Below the pieces are notes generated by a model. That model was not told where the DNA came from. It did no database searches and worked only from the letters and a program-made list of their open reading frames with translations. Below, one piece after another: positions 46,920 through 56,349 of a DNA stretch of 64,000 bases. The position numbers and the translations under genes are program-made. Origin of the DNA: Cytobacillus solani (lineage in GTDB: Bacteria > Bacillota > Bacilli > Bacillales > Cytobacillaceae); the NCBI RefSeq assembly GCF_001420595.1, contig NZ_LJIX01000006.1, forward strand, positions 4,244,857 to 4,308,856. Reading direction: 5' to 3'. Positions within the stretch are counted from its first letter, which is position 1; each line of letters opens with the position of its first letter.

Positions 46920-47174
46920 TTACAAAAAATGGTGGATGAGTCAAAATATGATTGCACTGGTGGATGTCCACATTTCTCATGGAGGTCAACCCTCCCATGC
47001 CTCACAGAGTCTTCGCTCTCAAATTCCTTCGTCCAACCTTTCCATGAGGTGGATGTCAGTCATGCTGCCCCACAGGGTCATTGCCCGAAGTTTAGTTGCT
47101 TTGCTGACTAATCCGTGCTTCAAATGTACGAGACTTTTAACACTAAAACTCTTTTCTATTGTACTGTTCCTGAA
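46920..47174 (-). ncRNA. Candidate seekRNA/guide RNA of the IS1111 element
   Basis: The non-coding segment directly after the transposase stop is conserved in the remnant at 44310-44440. A GGTGGATGTC direct repeat (46959-46968 and 47048-47057) brackets 90 bases missing from the remnant. IS1111-group elements place their guide RNA here, on the transposase strand. The RNA is inferred from family knowledge and conservation. Confidence 0.45.
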
Positions 47175-48470
47175 TTAAGCTGCTTTTTCAACTTTTATGT
47201 TTGCTCTCATATGAGGGATATCCTTTAACATTCGCTCTTCACTAAACTCAATTTGTTTCTTGCCAATGGCAAAGAATATACGTATTAACTTATTACATAA
47301 AGCAATCAGGGACTGCATTTTCTTGAGTGGATTGTCCGAGCGTTGCGTATAATAGGCATGCAACGCTTTAAAGGCCGAATTCTTCGCGACCATAATCATA
47401 CAAACCCTGAAGAGGAGAGCCCTCAGTTTCTTCCTACCTCGTTTTGTGATTTTTGTTTGCCCTTTATGCTTGCCAGAGGTGTTCTCCTTCAAGCTCAATC
47501 CAGCTAGTTTTATGATTTGTCTAGGGTGATTATAGTCTTGAAGATTTCCAACTTCCGCAAAGAAGCCGGCAACTGTATCTCTTCCTACTCCCTTAATAGC
47601 TAACATTTGTTGAACGCCAGGGATATGTTCAATTAGGTTATCAATCTTATTATCAAGTTCTACGAACTTCTCTTGTATCAAGTCATATTTATCAAGCAGA
47701 GTCGCTAGTTCTAATTTGGCCATATTAGAACCTTGGCACAGTCCGATGGACTCTCTAGCTGCTTGTTTTAACTCTAGTATTTTGTTTAGTCCTACACTCC
47801 GACTAACTGCTTTTCGTAAATGATCCAATAAGTACTGATCTGTGAAATGAATTAGTTCATGTGGTAAAGCTCCTAGCCTTAAAAATTGCAAGGCTGCTTT
47901 CCCTTCCCAACTCTTAAAGACTGTTAAAAACTCAGGAAAATAGCGATCTAGCCAGTTGTGAATCTGACCTTGTACCGTTTGAAGGTCGTCAGTTAAGAGA
48001 TCACGTATTTTTTTCGCCACGCGGAGTTCTGCATAAACACCCTGTGGAATCGTTGGTTCAGCGTATCTCCCATCCTTGACCAGCTGTGCGATGACTTTAG
48101 CGTCTTTCACATCGTTCTTAGTCGGTGAGTTGTCGTCAAGTTCCTTACTTTTCTTTACATGTAACGGGTTTACTGCGACAAATTTTATATTTTTTTCTTT
48201 TAGTATATGAGCTAGATTTAACCAATAGTGGCCAGTAGGTTCCATACCTACTATCACTTTTTCCATGGCCTGATCTTCCTTTAATTGAAAGATCCACTCG
48301 AGAAACACTTGAAATCCCTGCTTAGTATTCTCAAAATAACAAGGTGATCCGAATTCTATTCCTCTGTAGTCCTGTGCCCGTGCCACATGTTTGAATTTCG
48401 CGATATCAACGCCTAAAATTAGAGTCTTAGAAGTAATTTGAGTAATCTTATCATTTTGGTTATAATTCAT
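47175..48470 (-). CDS. IS110-family (IS1111 group) transposase
   Basis: A 431-residue intact transposase. DEDD domain: LILGVDIAKFKHVARA (D), VGMEPTGHYW (E), KNDVKDAKVIAQL (DD). A helical middle follows, then a C-terminal Tnp domain with IPGVQQMLAIKGVGRDTVAGF and the catalytic-Ser segment KENTSGKHKGQTKITKRG. Start ATG 48470 has AGGAGG. No stop or frameshift, so potentially active. Confidence 0.93.
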   Translation of the reverse strand: MNYNQNDKITQITSKTLILGVDIAKFKHVARAQDYRGIEFGSPCYFENTKQGFQVFLEWIFQLKEDQAMEKVIVGMEPTGHYWLNLAHILKEKNIKFVAVNPLHVKKSKELDDNSPTKNDVKDAKVIAQLVKDGRYAEPTIPQGVYAELRVAKKIRDLLTDDLQTVQGQIHNWLDRYFPEFLTVFKSWEGKAALQFLRLGALPHELIHFTDQYLLDHLRKAVSRSVGLNKILELKQAARESIGLCQGSNMAKLELATLLDKYDLIQEKFVELDNKIDNLIEHIPGVQQMLAIKGVGRDTVAGFFAEVGNLQDYNHPRQIIKLAGLSLKENTSGKHKGQTKITKRGRKKLRALLFRVCMIMVAKNSAFKALHAYYTQRSDNPLKKMQSLIALCNKLIRIFFAIGKKQIEFSEERMLKDIPHMRANIKVEKAA

Positions 48471-48732
48471 TCCATATCCTCCTGGTTTTTTGAGTTTGTC
48501 CTTTTTGCTTGCCGGCTTAGGACTCTCTTATTCTACCAAGAGGTTATTTTTTTGTTCAAACTCCATTTTCCTTCATTACAGGAATGCTGCCCCTTTAGTA
48601 TAATAAGGAAATAAAAAAATAGTAGATTTTTTGTTACTGAGTTAAGAATTGAAATAGTCTATTTTTTTATATACTGGCGTAATATACAAAATTAATCTAG
48701 CGAAATAAAATTCAAAGAAGGGGGTGTGTCTA

Positions 48733-49251
48733 ATGATTATAAAAGTTGTAGATTTTAATCAGAATTGGAGCAGCGAATATCAAAATGAAGAACAGTCTAT
48801 TAGGACTATCCTTCAAGAAGAATTGGTGAATAGTTTTCATATTGGAAGTACATCAGTTTCAGGACTAAAAGCAAAACCAGTTATTGATATTTTACTTGTT
48901 GTCAATGATATTAATAAATTGGACTCGTTTTCTAACCAATTCCAAGACATTGGATATGAAGTTATGGGGGAATTCGGGATCCCTGGAAGAAGGTATTTCC
49001 GCAAAGGTGGAGATAATCGCACTCACCAAATTCACGCTTTTCAATTTAACAACATAAAAGAAATTGAAAGGCACTTAGCATTTAGAGATTACCTTCGCGA
49101 ACACCCAGAAGTTTGCATGCAGTATGGGGAATTAAAGAGCAAACTTGCCGAACAGTATCCAAATGATATTGATGGATATGGGGACGGGAAGGACGATTTT
49201 GTCAAAAATGTTGAAAATGACGCAATTAAATGGCATTGGATACTCCGTTAA
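48733..49251 (+). CDS. GrpB/UPF0157 family protein
   Basis: A 172-residue nucleotidyltransferase-fold protein: HIGSTSVSGLKAKPVIDILL (GS...D.D-type motif), RRYFRKGGDNRTHQIHAF and ERHLAFRDYLREHPE. GrpB proteins are sometimes fused to CoaE; the function of stand-alone copies is unknown. ATG 48733 has GGGGGTG upstream; a GTG three codons earlier is less likely. Confidence 0.87.
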   Translation: MIIKVVDFNQNWSSEYQNEEQSIRTILQEELVNSFHIGSTSVSGLKAKPVIDILLVVNDINKLDSFSNQFQDIGYEVMGEFGIPGRRYFRKGGDNRTHQIHAFQFNNIKEIERHLAFRDYLREHPEVCMQYGELKSKLAEQYPNDIDGYGDGKDDFVKNVENDAIKWHWILR

Positions 49252-49269
49252 TAATAATTTTCACCTATT

Positions 49270-49302
49270 AGAAAAAACAGAAGAATTACTTCTGTTTTTT
49301 CT
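49270..49302 (+). terminator. Terminator of the GrpB gene
   Basis: A perfect AGAAAAAACAGAAG/CTTCTGTTTTTTCT stem, 5-base loop, with the T-run inside the 3' arm. Confidence 0.8.
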
Positions 49303-50251
49303 ACAATTTTAAGCTTTCTATTATAAAAGTATCGTGGCTTTTCAGCTTCTTATTTCCCGTTAGTTAAACAAGCAACTTCTCTTCTATTACACATTATGGT
49401 CGGAATAAACCATTAACTTCAACAATTTATATCCATATTCTATTTAATAATTTATAGTTAAGTTGTATAAGTTAGTAACCCCCTCTTGAGTGTAATTAAC
49501 AATATCTCTTATACCTATTTTTATCGCTTTCCTTATTAAACTTACCTGCTTCGTTTGTTTAAGTACATTCCTTCACAATATGATGCATATATTACCATAA
49601 ATATCCAATTTTCTACAAAGGTGTTATTCCACAATATGGCCCGATTATGGGATAAGAAAAAATCCTGCATATCAACAAAGGATTTTTAATCAAACTTTAT
49701 AATAGATTATCAATCTTCATTTTAAATAATTAATCTTTTTTCAAAGCTAGCTAGCATTTATTCATGTTGTAATAGGGGGAATATCTTTTTGAATTTCTTT
49801 GATTGTAAATTATCTCAAAATAAAAAAATGGTAATAGGCACTAAATAAATTTAAAACTCTCGTGACATTTTAAAGCATAGGTTTGTCACTTATACTTTTA
49901 AAGCAAAAGCATGTCACAGTGACATTTTTATGGTTCAAGTCACAATGTGACGTACACTATAACTTTTCCATTGAATAAAGCATAAGCTTTCCACGCTAGA
50001 GCCACATGACTTCAAGATGATCACAAAGCATATTTTCAGCTTCGTTTTCGTTTATATTTTTATTAAATCGAGTAAATCATCTATATTTAAATATTTTTTA
50101 GAAAACTTATGCTTTATTTTTATGTAATAGGAATCTTTATCCTTTATTTGATTTTTAACAGTATATATTAATTTAAATACGTATTATTAAAACATATACC
50201 CTAATGATGAAACAATTCCTTTAAATGCCCCTTTTACTTCATCTCACCGTA
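49303..50251. other. Long intergenic region with GTCAC palindrome cluster
   Basis: No gene supported in about 950 bases. Between 49862 and 49951 there are four GTGAC/GTCAC motifs, including TGTCACAGTGACA (about 49915) and GTCACAATGTGAC (about 49939). Several dispersed CCCGATTATGGGATAAG-type repeats also occur (near 49639). Confidence 0.5.
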
Positions 50252-51196
50252 TTATGTCTGCGTTTTGTTAGCAGAATCCTCTATTGGTAGTTTCAATTGT
50301 TCACGAAGTTCGCTCGATAATTGCGTTCTCGTTTCTTCACTCACAATATAATACCATATATTACCAACCTTTCCTCCTTCACCCGGAATTTCTATTTCTT
50401 TAATATTCTTAGCAGCACTTTTATGAGAGCGATGAATAGCAATCATTTGATCCAGTGTTAAGTTCGTTTGAACATTTTTTTCTAGTGCTTTTAATATCTT
50501 TTTATAGTTAGCTAATGAATTTAATCGTGACCCTTCATGTATGATTTGGTCAATAACCTCACGTTGCCGCTGCTGTCGACCAAAATCACCGCGAGGATCC
50601 TCTTTTCTCATCCGTGCATATTTAAGGGCGACGTCCCCATTTATATGTTGTTTTCCTTTTGGTATATGAACACCTTCAAGGGTAAAAGCAAATGGATTAT
50701 TCACTGTGACACCGCCAACCGCGTCTACAATATCCTTAAACCCTTCCATATTTACCTTAACGTAATAATTGATTGGAATATTCAAAAACTGTTCTATCGT
50801 TTGGACAGTTTCTTCAATTCCGCCATACGCATATGCCGCATTGATTTTATTATAGGAGTTCTTGGATGAAATGAATGCTCTTGTATCACGAGGGATACTC
50901 ACCATCGTAGATGTTTCTGTCTTTGGATTAACTGTTATGACAATCATAGAATCTGAACGCCCAATATCACCAGGTCGTTCATCTATACCTAACAGTAGGA
51001 TTGATATTGGATCCTGTGAAGCAAATGAAAGTTGTTTTGAATCGATATCCAGTGGTTTATACATATTGTTTACTGATTTTGCAGTGGTACGATAAATGCT
51101 GTAACCAAATAAACCACTAATGATTAGCAATAAGACCATTCCAAACAAGATAGCCCTTTTCCATTTAATTTTGCTCTTCCTTCTTATTCTTCCCAT
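50252..51196 (-). CDS. LytR-CpsA-Psr family phosphotransferase (TagTUV-like)
   Basis: A 314-residue membrane-anchored LCP protein: a cytoplasmic basic tail, one TM helix (ILFGMVLLLIISGLFGYSIY), then the LCP core with ILLLGIDERPGDIGRSDSMIVI, the IPRDTRAFI arginine loop, INAAYAYGG and ALKYARMRKEDPRGDFGRQQRQ. These enzymes attach teichoic acids or other glycopolymers from lipid carrier to peptidoglycan. Start ATG 51196. Next to SGNH proteins, making a cell-envelope group. Confidence 0.92.
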   Translation of the reverse strand: MGRIRRKSKIKWKRAILFGMVLLLIISGLFGYSIYRTTAKSVNNMYKPLDIDSKQLSFASQDPISILLLGIDERPGDIGRSDSMIVITVNPKTETSTMVSIPRDTRAFISSKNSYNKINAAYAYGGIEETVQTIEQFLNIPINYYVKVNMEGFKDIVDAVGGVTVNNPFAFTLEGVHIPKGKQHINGDVALKYARMRKEDPRGDFGRQQRQREVIDQIIHEGSRLNSLANYKKILKALEKNVQTNLTLDQMIAIHRSHKSAAKNIKEIEIPGEGGKVGNIWYYIVSEETRTQLSSELREQLKLPIEDSANKTQT

Positions 51197-51380
51197 ATAT
51201 ATCCTCTTTCTTATCAGTAATAGCTAAACGATTGCATTATTTTTGACACTACCTTTTTAAAGCTAATTCTTCCTATTATGATAGGAACGTCTTTAGTTGT
51301 TTAAAGGTCCATTTACTTGCTAGAAGTTCCCTTCATAAATAAAAACAAATTTTTATATTCATTCAAGATAGCATTAATTT

Positions 51381-52109
51381 TTACCGACTCGCCTCTTTCA
51401 CAGCTTCCGCAATAATCGAAGCGTAATATTTGGCACCATTAGGTTGCAGATGCACCCCGTCTTGAGTGAAGTAATCATCCTTTCCTTCACTGGCTGAATA
51501 CCAATCTACTACAGTCGTATTGCTAAACTCTTTAGCCACCTCTGTAATACCCTTATTAACGGTATCCTGCCAATCTTTAGGAACTCGAGTATTTACTAAA
51601 AAAATCTGCTCTGCTCCGCTAAGTGAATGCAACAAATTACGCAACTTTTCCTTATTGAATAGCCCATTGGTTCCGAGCTCAATGATGATTCGATCCCCCA
51701 GTTTCCCCTGTGCTTTTAGTTCATCAATAACATCCTGCGCATGTGTCATCTGACGACCTACCTTGCCGTCGATTACAATGCCCGGTAGCATGTTCTCCAG
51801 ATAAGAGGACACACCCAGGATGACTGAATCTCCAATCGCGGTAATCCCTTTTCCTGATTGGGTATCTTCAACCATAGAAGATGGTTTAGTCTGTTCTTTT
51901 ACTTTTACTTTTTGGTTAGATGCTTCTTCTGTCAGTGTTGGTTTAGTCTGTTCTTTAAATTTTTCTTTTTGTTCATCTACTTCTTCTTTCATTAGTGGTA
52001 TATTTGGAACTGATGTAACATCTTGCTCTTGCTGTATTAGGTAATAAACCGTAATGCCGAAAACGGCAAGTACTATGATGGCTATAATCGTTTTCCCCCT
52101 TAGTGACAT
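51381..52109 (-). CDS. Membrane-anchored SGNH hydrolase
   Basis: A 242-residue protein: one N-terminal TM helix, a charged linker carrying two EQTKP-type repeats, then an SGNH domain with IGDSVILG (Ser), a GTNG block (Asn) and DGVHLQPNGAKYY (Asp, His). It is closely related to the C-terminal domain of the next gene upstream, as if copied from it without the acyltransferase part. Likely outside the membrane, acting on wall O-acyl groups. ATG 52109 (MSLRGK) has AAGGAAG 7 bases upstream. Confidence 0.85.
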   Translation of the reverse strand: MSLRGKTIIAIIVLAVFGITVYYLIQQEQDVTSVPNIPLMKEEVDEQKEKFKEQTKPTLTEEASNQKVKVKEQTKPSSMVEDTQSGKGITAIGDSVILGVSSYLENMLPGIVIDGKVGRQMTHAQDVIDELKAQGKLGDRIIIELGTNGLFNKEKLRNLLHSLSGAEQIFLVNTRVPKDWQDTVNKGITEVAKEFSNTTVVDWYSASEGKDDYFTQDGVHLQPNGAKYYASIIAEAVKEASR

Positions 52110-52180
52110 TCCTCTTCTTCCTTTCACTTATTTATAGTTATGGATTTCATTTATTTTACGATCTCTGTTTCGAAAATTTT

Positions 52181-53092
52181 TCACAGACTTTTCCCTTTTA
52201 CGGCTTCCGCAATAATTGAGGCGTAATACTTGGCTCCCTCCGACTTCAAATGCGCTCCATCTTGAGTAAAGAAATAGTCCTTTCCTTCACTGGCTGAATG
52301 CCAATCTATTACAGTCGTATTGCTAAACTCTTTTGCAACCTCTGTAATATCCTCATTAACGGTATCTTGCCATTCTCTTGGAACGCGTGTATTCACTAAG
52401 AAAATTTGTTCGGCATTACTGAGCGAATATAGTAAATTACGCAACTGCTTCGTATTGAAGGATCCATTGGTTCCGAGTTCAATGATGATTCGGTCACCTA
52501 ATCTCCCCTCTTCTTTGAGCCGATCAATAACACCCTGTGCATGTATCATCTGACGGCCAACCTCGCCGTCGATAACAACCCCCGGAAGTATGTTCTCTAG
52601 ATAAGAAGCCGCACCCAGTATGACGGAATCCCCAATCACGGTAATTCCCTTTCCCAATTGAGTATCTTCATCTATGGAAGATGGTTGATTCTGTTCATTA
52701 ACTTTTTCTGTTTGATCATCGGTACCTTCATTTAGTCCTAATTTATCCAGTGCAGCTTTATCTACTTTCTCCTGCTGCATATAGTGCAATGTCTCTTCTG
52801 CCACCGGAGATTCCTCTTCAGAATTGGTAAGCGAGATTCTGAATACGATCAAAATGAGAAAGACAAGAAGTATGCTCACCAGAAAAACAGGACGGGTGTA
52901 ACTTCGGTAAGTTGGGTTTCTTCGTCCACGTCGGAACATAGTCTTATATCCGCTGCGCCTGAATGGCTCTTCTATATACTTATAAGATAAAGCTGCAAAG
53001 ATAAAGCTCACTGCTAACTGCAGAAGGATAGCAGAATTAGCAAAGTCTGATCCTAAAATAAAGTTTACATCTCTTGCACATCTATTAAACAA
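52181..53092 (-). pseudogene. OatA-like acyltransferase-SGNH protein, N-terminus lost to IS110
   Basis: The retained part has the last helices of an acyltransferase-3 domain (LLQLAVSFIFAALSYKYIEEPFRR), another TM helix (VFLVSILLVFLILIVF), a linker and a complete SGNH domain (VIGDSVILG, LGTNG, DGAHLKSEGAKYY). The first about 300 residues are replaced near 53070 by IS110 sequence. A chance ATG at 53092 lies in the IS junction. The SGNH half could be expressed, but the acyl donor channel is gone. Confidence 0.8.
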
Positions 53093-53540
53093 GCAAGCAC
53101 TGGAATAGATCCTAGTGTTTACTCTTCTGGAAGGTTTACAGCGACCAACAATCGCATAACTAAAAGAGGATCCAGAAGGTTAAGGCAAGCATTATATATG
53201 GCTGTGTACTGTGGAATTCGAGATGCACGTAAACAAAAGAAGAGCGATACCGTTATACCTCGAAACAAAAGATTAAGAGAGTTTTACGATAAAAAACGCG
53301 ATGAAGGTAAATCCTATAGAGTAGCAATAATTGCTTGTGCTAATAAGCTTTTACACTTGATTTATGCACTATTAAAGAACAAAACTACTTTCCAAGAGTT
53401 AACTTAAAAACTATATTTAACAACATAAAACAAAACCTTCCAATAATGAAATTAGGAAGGCTATTTGGCATACTCATCTTTAGTATATCATCTAATTTTT
53501 CATTTTTTTATTGAAAAATGTTGACAACTATTAGCTGGTT
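53075..53540 (+). mobile_element. IS110-group 3'-end remnant
   Basis: An open C-terminal transposase piece (STGIDPSVYSSGRFTATNNR, LRQALYMAVYCGIRDARKQK; stop at 53407) then the family tail with an AACCTTCCAA/GGAAGG hairpin, ending GACAACTATTAGCTGGTTTT. It keeps the catalytic-Ser motif S-x-G-R-F. The 5' two-thirds are missing. Confidence 0.8.
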
Positions 53541-53559
53541 TTGTGGAATAAGGAAATCA

Positions 53560-54582
53560 TTAATTTGCTAAAACTTTATCTAGAATAACTTGATTTTTAT
53601 GCCCGTCCACGATTGTAGGAAGATCTTGATCCAACTTTTCGAAAGCCATATATTCATAAACTTTTTCTAAAAATGGATAAAAGGCTGGAAAATAAGCAAT
53701 TGCCTCTCCTGATAATTGGTGAGCTGGTATTTCTGGTTTTATAACATTTATTTCATTTAATTTTTCGTTTGTTTTTCCAAAATAAAGTTCTTGATCATTA
53801 TGTAAGGCTACTGTTCCTAAACTTCCGAAAACTCTTAAATTTGCTCCAAATGAGTGATTAATTCCTGATATTAATTGAATGGAAAAAGTGGAGTTACCTT
53901 TCATTTTACCGTGTATAAAGAAAGCATCATCTGCTTCTCTATGTTCGCCTACAGCTTGTGGAACGTGCGTATATACAAAACCACTCAAATCTTCTATTTC
54001 GTCCTTTACTAACCAACTCAAACAATCAATCATATGTGTTCCTAATGCCCCTAACATTCCTCCAAACTTCTGTTTTTCTCCCAACCAACCTAATTTATTA
54101 TTTTGGAGATATTGGTATCGAGGGGATGAAATATGATATTCAAAGTGAATAACTTTACCAATATGGTTTTTCTCAATTATTTCTTTTACTTTCTGACGAA
54201 TAGGTAAGTATCTCCATTCAAAATCAATTAAAATCTTAACATTATTTTCCGTGGCAAGATTTAGTAACTCTCTTGATTCGTTACTATTCATAGTAAATGG
54301 CTTTTCACACACAATATTTATTCCCTTTTTTATTGCATATTTAACTATTTCATAATGATGTATTGGCATAGAACTCACAAATAAAATATCCATCTTCTCT
54401 TTATTTAACATTTGAGCCCAGTCTAGATAATGTTTTGGGGGGGGTTCCCAACTTAATATTTCATTTGGCAATTGATGCCGGTTCATTGTACAAACAGCCG
54501 ACACGTCCATAGAAGGATGGACTTTGATTATAGGTGCTTGAATTCTTAAGCCGAAACCACCTCCTATAATGCCTACTCTCAT
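53560..54582 (-). CDS. Gfo/Idh/MocA-family oxidoreductase
   Basis: A 340-residue NAD(P)-dependent oxidoreductase: Rossmann GIIGGGFGLRIQAP, EKPFTMN (catalytic-region Lys-Pro), and a C-terminal domain with GALGTHMIDCLSWL carrying the conserved His. Acts on a sugar, inositol or related substrate; not identifiable. Start ATG 54582 with AAGGAGATG just upstream. Confidence 0.88.
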   Translation of the reverse strand: MRVGIIGGGFGLRIQAPIIKVHPSMDVSAVCTMNRHQLPNEILSWEPPPKHYLDWAQMLNKEKMDILFVSSMPIHHYEIVKYAIKKGINIVCEKPFTMNSNESRELLNLATENNVKILIDFEWRYLPIRQKVKEIIEKNHIGKVIHFEYHISSPRYQYLQNNKLGWLGEKQKFGGMLGALGTHMIDCLSWLVKDEIEDLSGFVYTHVPQAVGEHREADDAFFIHGKMKGNSTFSIQLISGINHSFGANLRVFGSLGTVALHNDQELYFGKTNEKLNEINVIKPEIPAHQLSGEAIAYFPAFYPFLEKVYEYMAFEKLDQDLPTIVDGHKNQVILDKVLAN

Positions 54583-54716
54583 ACTTTCATCTCCTTTTTT
54601 ACTCCTTGTTTAAAACTATTTCGATATTTTAATAAGAAGTCCTGCTTATTCAAGAAAATGGCCCTTTAATAAAAAGCTCTGTTAAATAATATTGTTGATA
54701 TAAGCTAGTATAAATT

Positions 54717-54741
54717 GAGGACCTCAATCAAGGTCCTTGAT
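54717..54741 (-). terminator. Hairpin terminator
   Basis: AGGACCT/AGGTCCT perfect stem just after the next minus-strand gene's stop. Confidence 0.55.
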
Positions 54742-54761
54742 TTTGTTCTTATTTAAGCTAA

Positions 54762-55322
54762 TTAAATATCGCTGTTCTCCAAATCAAGCGAGTAGGCTTC
54801 TGATATAAAGTGTGTAATTTTTTTAGGGGAGTTGTATTTGTCATTCTTACTAAATATAGTGAGTCCAACCTCGTGTACATCAATAAATGTATCGACCTTT
54901 TCAAAATCTAGATTTTTAAATTCAATAGGTTTATCCCAGTTTCTTGTTGGGACTAAATTCCCTTCAGAAAGTCCTTGTCCAAAGAAAATAAACACGCTCA
55001 ATCCATTTAAAACTAAATCAACCGTACTACTACAAATCACTTCTAGTGTGTCAACCGAATCAATTTTGATAATAATACCGTCCGAAGCAAACTTATAGTA
55101 AGGGATATTCCTTTCCAAAATAATCTTTTCAATATGTTCAAAAATCACAGATTCCAGCACAAAGAATACAGGAAAGCTGAACATATTTTGAACCAATGTA
55201 TAAAGAAAGTCCGTATCTATGTCTCTAATTCCGACATCCATTGATTTAAACATATCTTTTGGAAGGGCAAAATCGTCTTTTATACTATCGTCTGAGAATT
55301 GAACAAAATATTGTTTTTTCAA
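54762..55322 (-). CDS. Hypothetical protein, possible immunity or SUKH-like
   Basis: A 186-residue acidic, soluble protein starting at TTG 55322 with AGGAGGTG 6 bases upstream. It shows no clear family; alternating beta and helix content and an IDVHEVGLTIFSKN segment are visible. A role as an immunity or sensing protein is only a guess. Its strong RBS and terminator support expression. Confidence 0.6.
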   Translation of the reverse strand: MKKQYFVQFSDDSIKDDFALPKDMFKSMDVGIRDIDTDFLYTLVQNMFSFPVFFVLESVIFEHIEKIILERNIPYYKFASDGIIIKIDSVDTLEVICSSTVDLVLNGLSVFIFFGQGLSEGNLVPTRNWDKPIEFKNLDFEKVDTFIDVHEVGLTIFSKNDKYNSPKKITHFISEAYSLDLENSDI

Positions 55323-55485
55323 TTTCTCACCTCCTACTTAGGTTATTTTTAACATTTCTCTAAAATTCACCCGTCCCCATAAGGCAAGTTATAACTTATC
55401 CAACTGACCTCCCGTTGTTCAATAAGGGGTTTACGATGGGCAATTAGTGTTAATGGAAGTTTTGCGCAGCTTTTAAACAGTTAAA

Positions 55486-55529
55486 AAAACGTCTCAAAAC
55501 CAGTGATATCAATGGTTTGAGACGTTTTA
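55486..55529 (-). terminator. Terminator of the racemase-like gene
   Basis: AAAACGTCTCAAAACCA pairs with TGGTTTGAGACGTTTT (one mismatch). Confidence 0.8.
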
Positions 55530-55589
55530 TATTCAACATTCATTTTCATCATTACAGGAATGCTGCTTCGTTACTTCAATAAGGATAAA

Positions 55590-56267
55590 TTATAATACCA
55601 ATGATTTCTTGTCCATTTCGATCTTATTAACAATGGAAGAAATTAATGTATCCAAAGGATTAATTATAGACTTAGATGTCATATACTCAACTTCCTTGGA
55701 AGCATCAACCATTGATAATTGAGCGACGGAGATAATCTTATCTTCTTTAATAATTGTATTCAATAACTTAGAAATTTCTTGATTATATTCTTGTTTTAGA
55801 CCTTGCATTATCAATTCAAAAGTATTATTAATGACAATTACCTCTATATCTAGAGATTTTTGATGTTTGTAAGCATATTGATTGAGTCTCTCCATAGTCC
55901 CATTAACTGTTGCAGGATTTGTAAATAGGATTATCTGGGGTTGCTCTATATTACAGATATATTCAAAGTAGGGTTCATCAATTTTGATAATAGGCACTGA
56001 TATTGAGAGTTGTTCTTCCTGTAAAATTGCTATATAGTTTGTGCAAGTAATGAGAATAGCATCAACATTACTTTGGGCGATCCACTCTATTTGCTCCTTA
56101 ACTTTATTTTGAGCATCAGCTTCTTTGAAGTTCTCATCAGTTGTCACTCGAACCATTAATGCGGGGTCAACAAAATGTATTAATTCAATGTCATATGGGG
56201 AGAGTGCGTTTTCGATATACTCAATATTTGAATAATGTGCGTGTAGGCATCCTATTATTTTCTTCAA
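55590..56267 (-). CDS. Asp/Glu racemase-like protein
   Basis: A 225-residue protein with the aspartate/glutamate racemase-type fold: ALMVRVTTDENF, DAILITCTNYIAIL (first Cys), SVPIIKIDEPYF. The second catalytic Cys is not evident (SVAQLSMVDASKE in its place), so activity may differ or be lost. It begins at TTG 56267 with GGTGG upstream. Confidence 0.72.
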   Translation of the reverse strand: MKKIIGCLHAHYSNIEYIENALSPYDIELIHFVDPALMVRVTTDENFKEADAQNKVKEQIEWIAQSNVDAILITCTNYIAILQEEQLSISVPIIKIDEPYFEYICNIEQPQIILFTNPATVNGTMERLNQYAYKHQKSLDIEVIVINNTFELIMQGLKQEYNQEISKLLNTIIKEDKIISVAQLSMVDASKEVEYMTSKSIINPLDTLISSIVNKIEMDKKSLVL

Positions 56268-56349
56268 ATTTTATTCCACCTCTAATATATTTCTGATTAT
56301 TCTATCAATATAAATATGGAATGTCTATGAAATAAGGATAAAGCCCCTT

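Larger units (their letters stand above)
46766..48565 (-). mobile_element. IS1111-group IS110-family element, apparently complete
   Basis: Intact transposase plus about 400 bases of 3' non-coding DNA and about 90 bases of 5' DNA. The left boundary is taken from the point where similarity to the 44117 remnant begins (TCCCTCAATAAA); the right boundary near 48557 is inferred from a matching AAACTCC. Exact ends uncertain. Confidence 0.7.

Noticed and set aside
45591-47178. Plus-strand ORFs opposite the GNAT gene and in the IS1111 non-coding tail
   Set aside because: They are shadows of the GNAT frame and of a probable guide-RNA region; no RBS.
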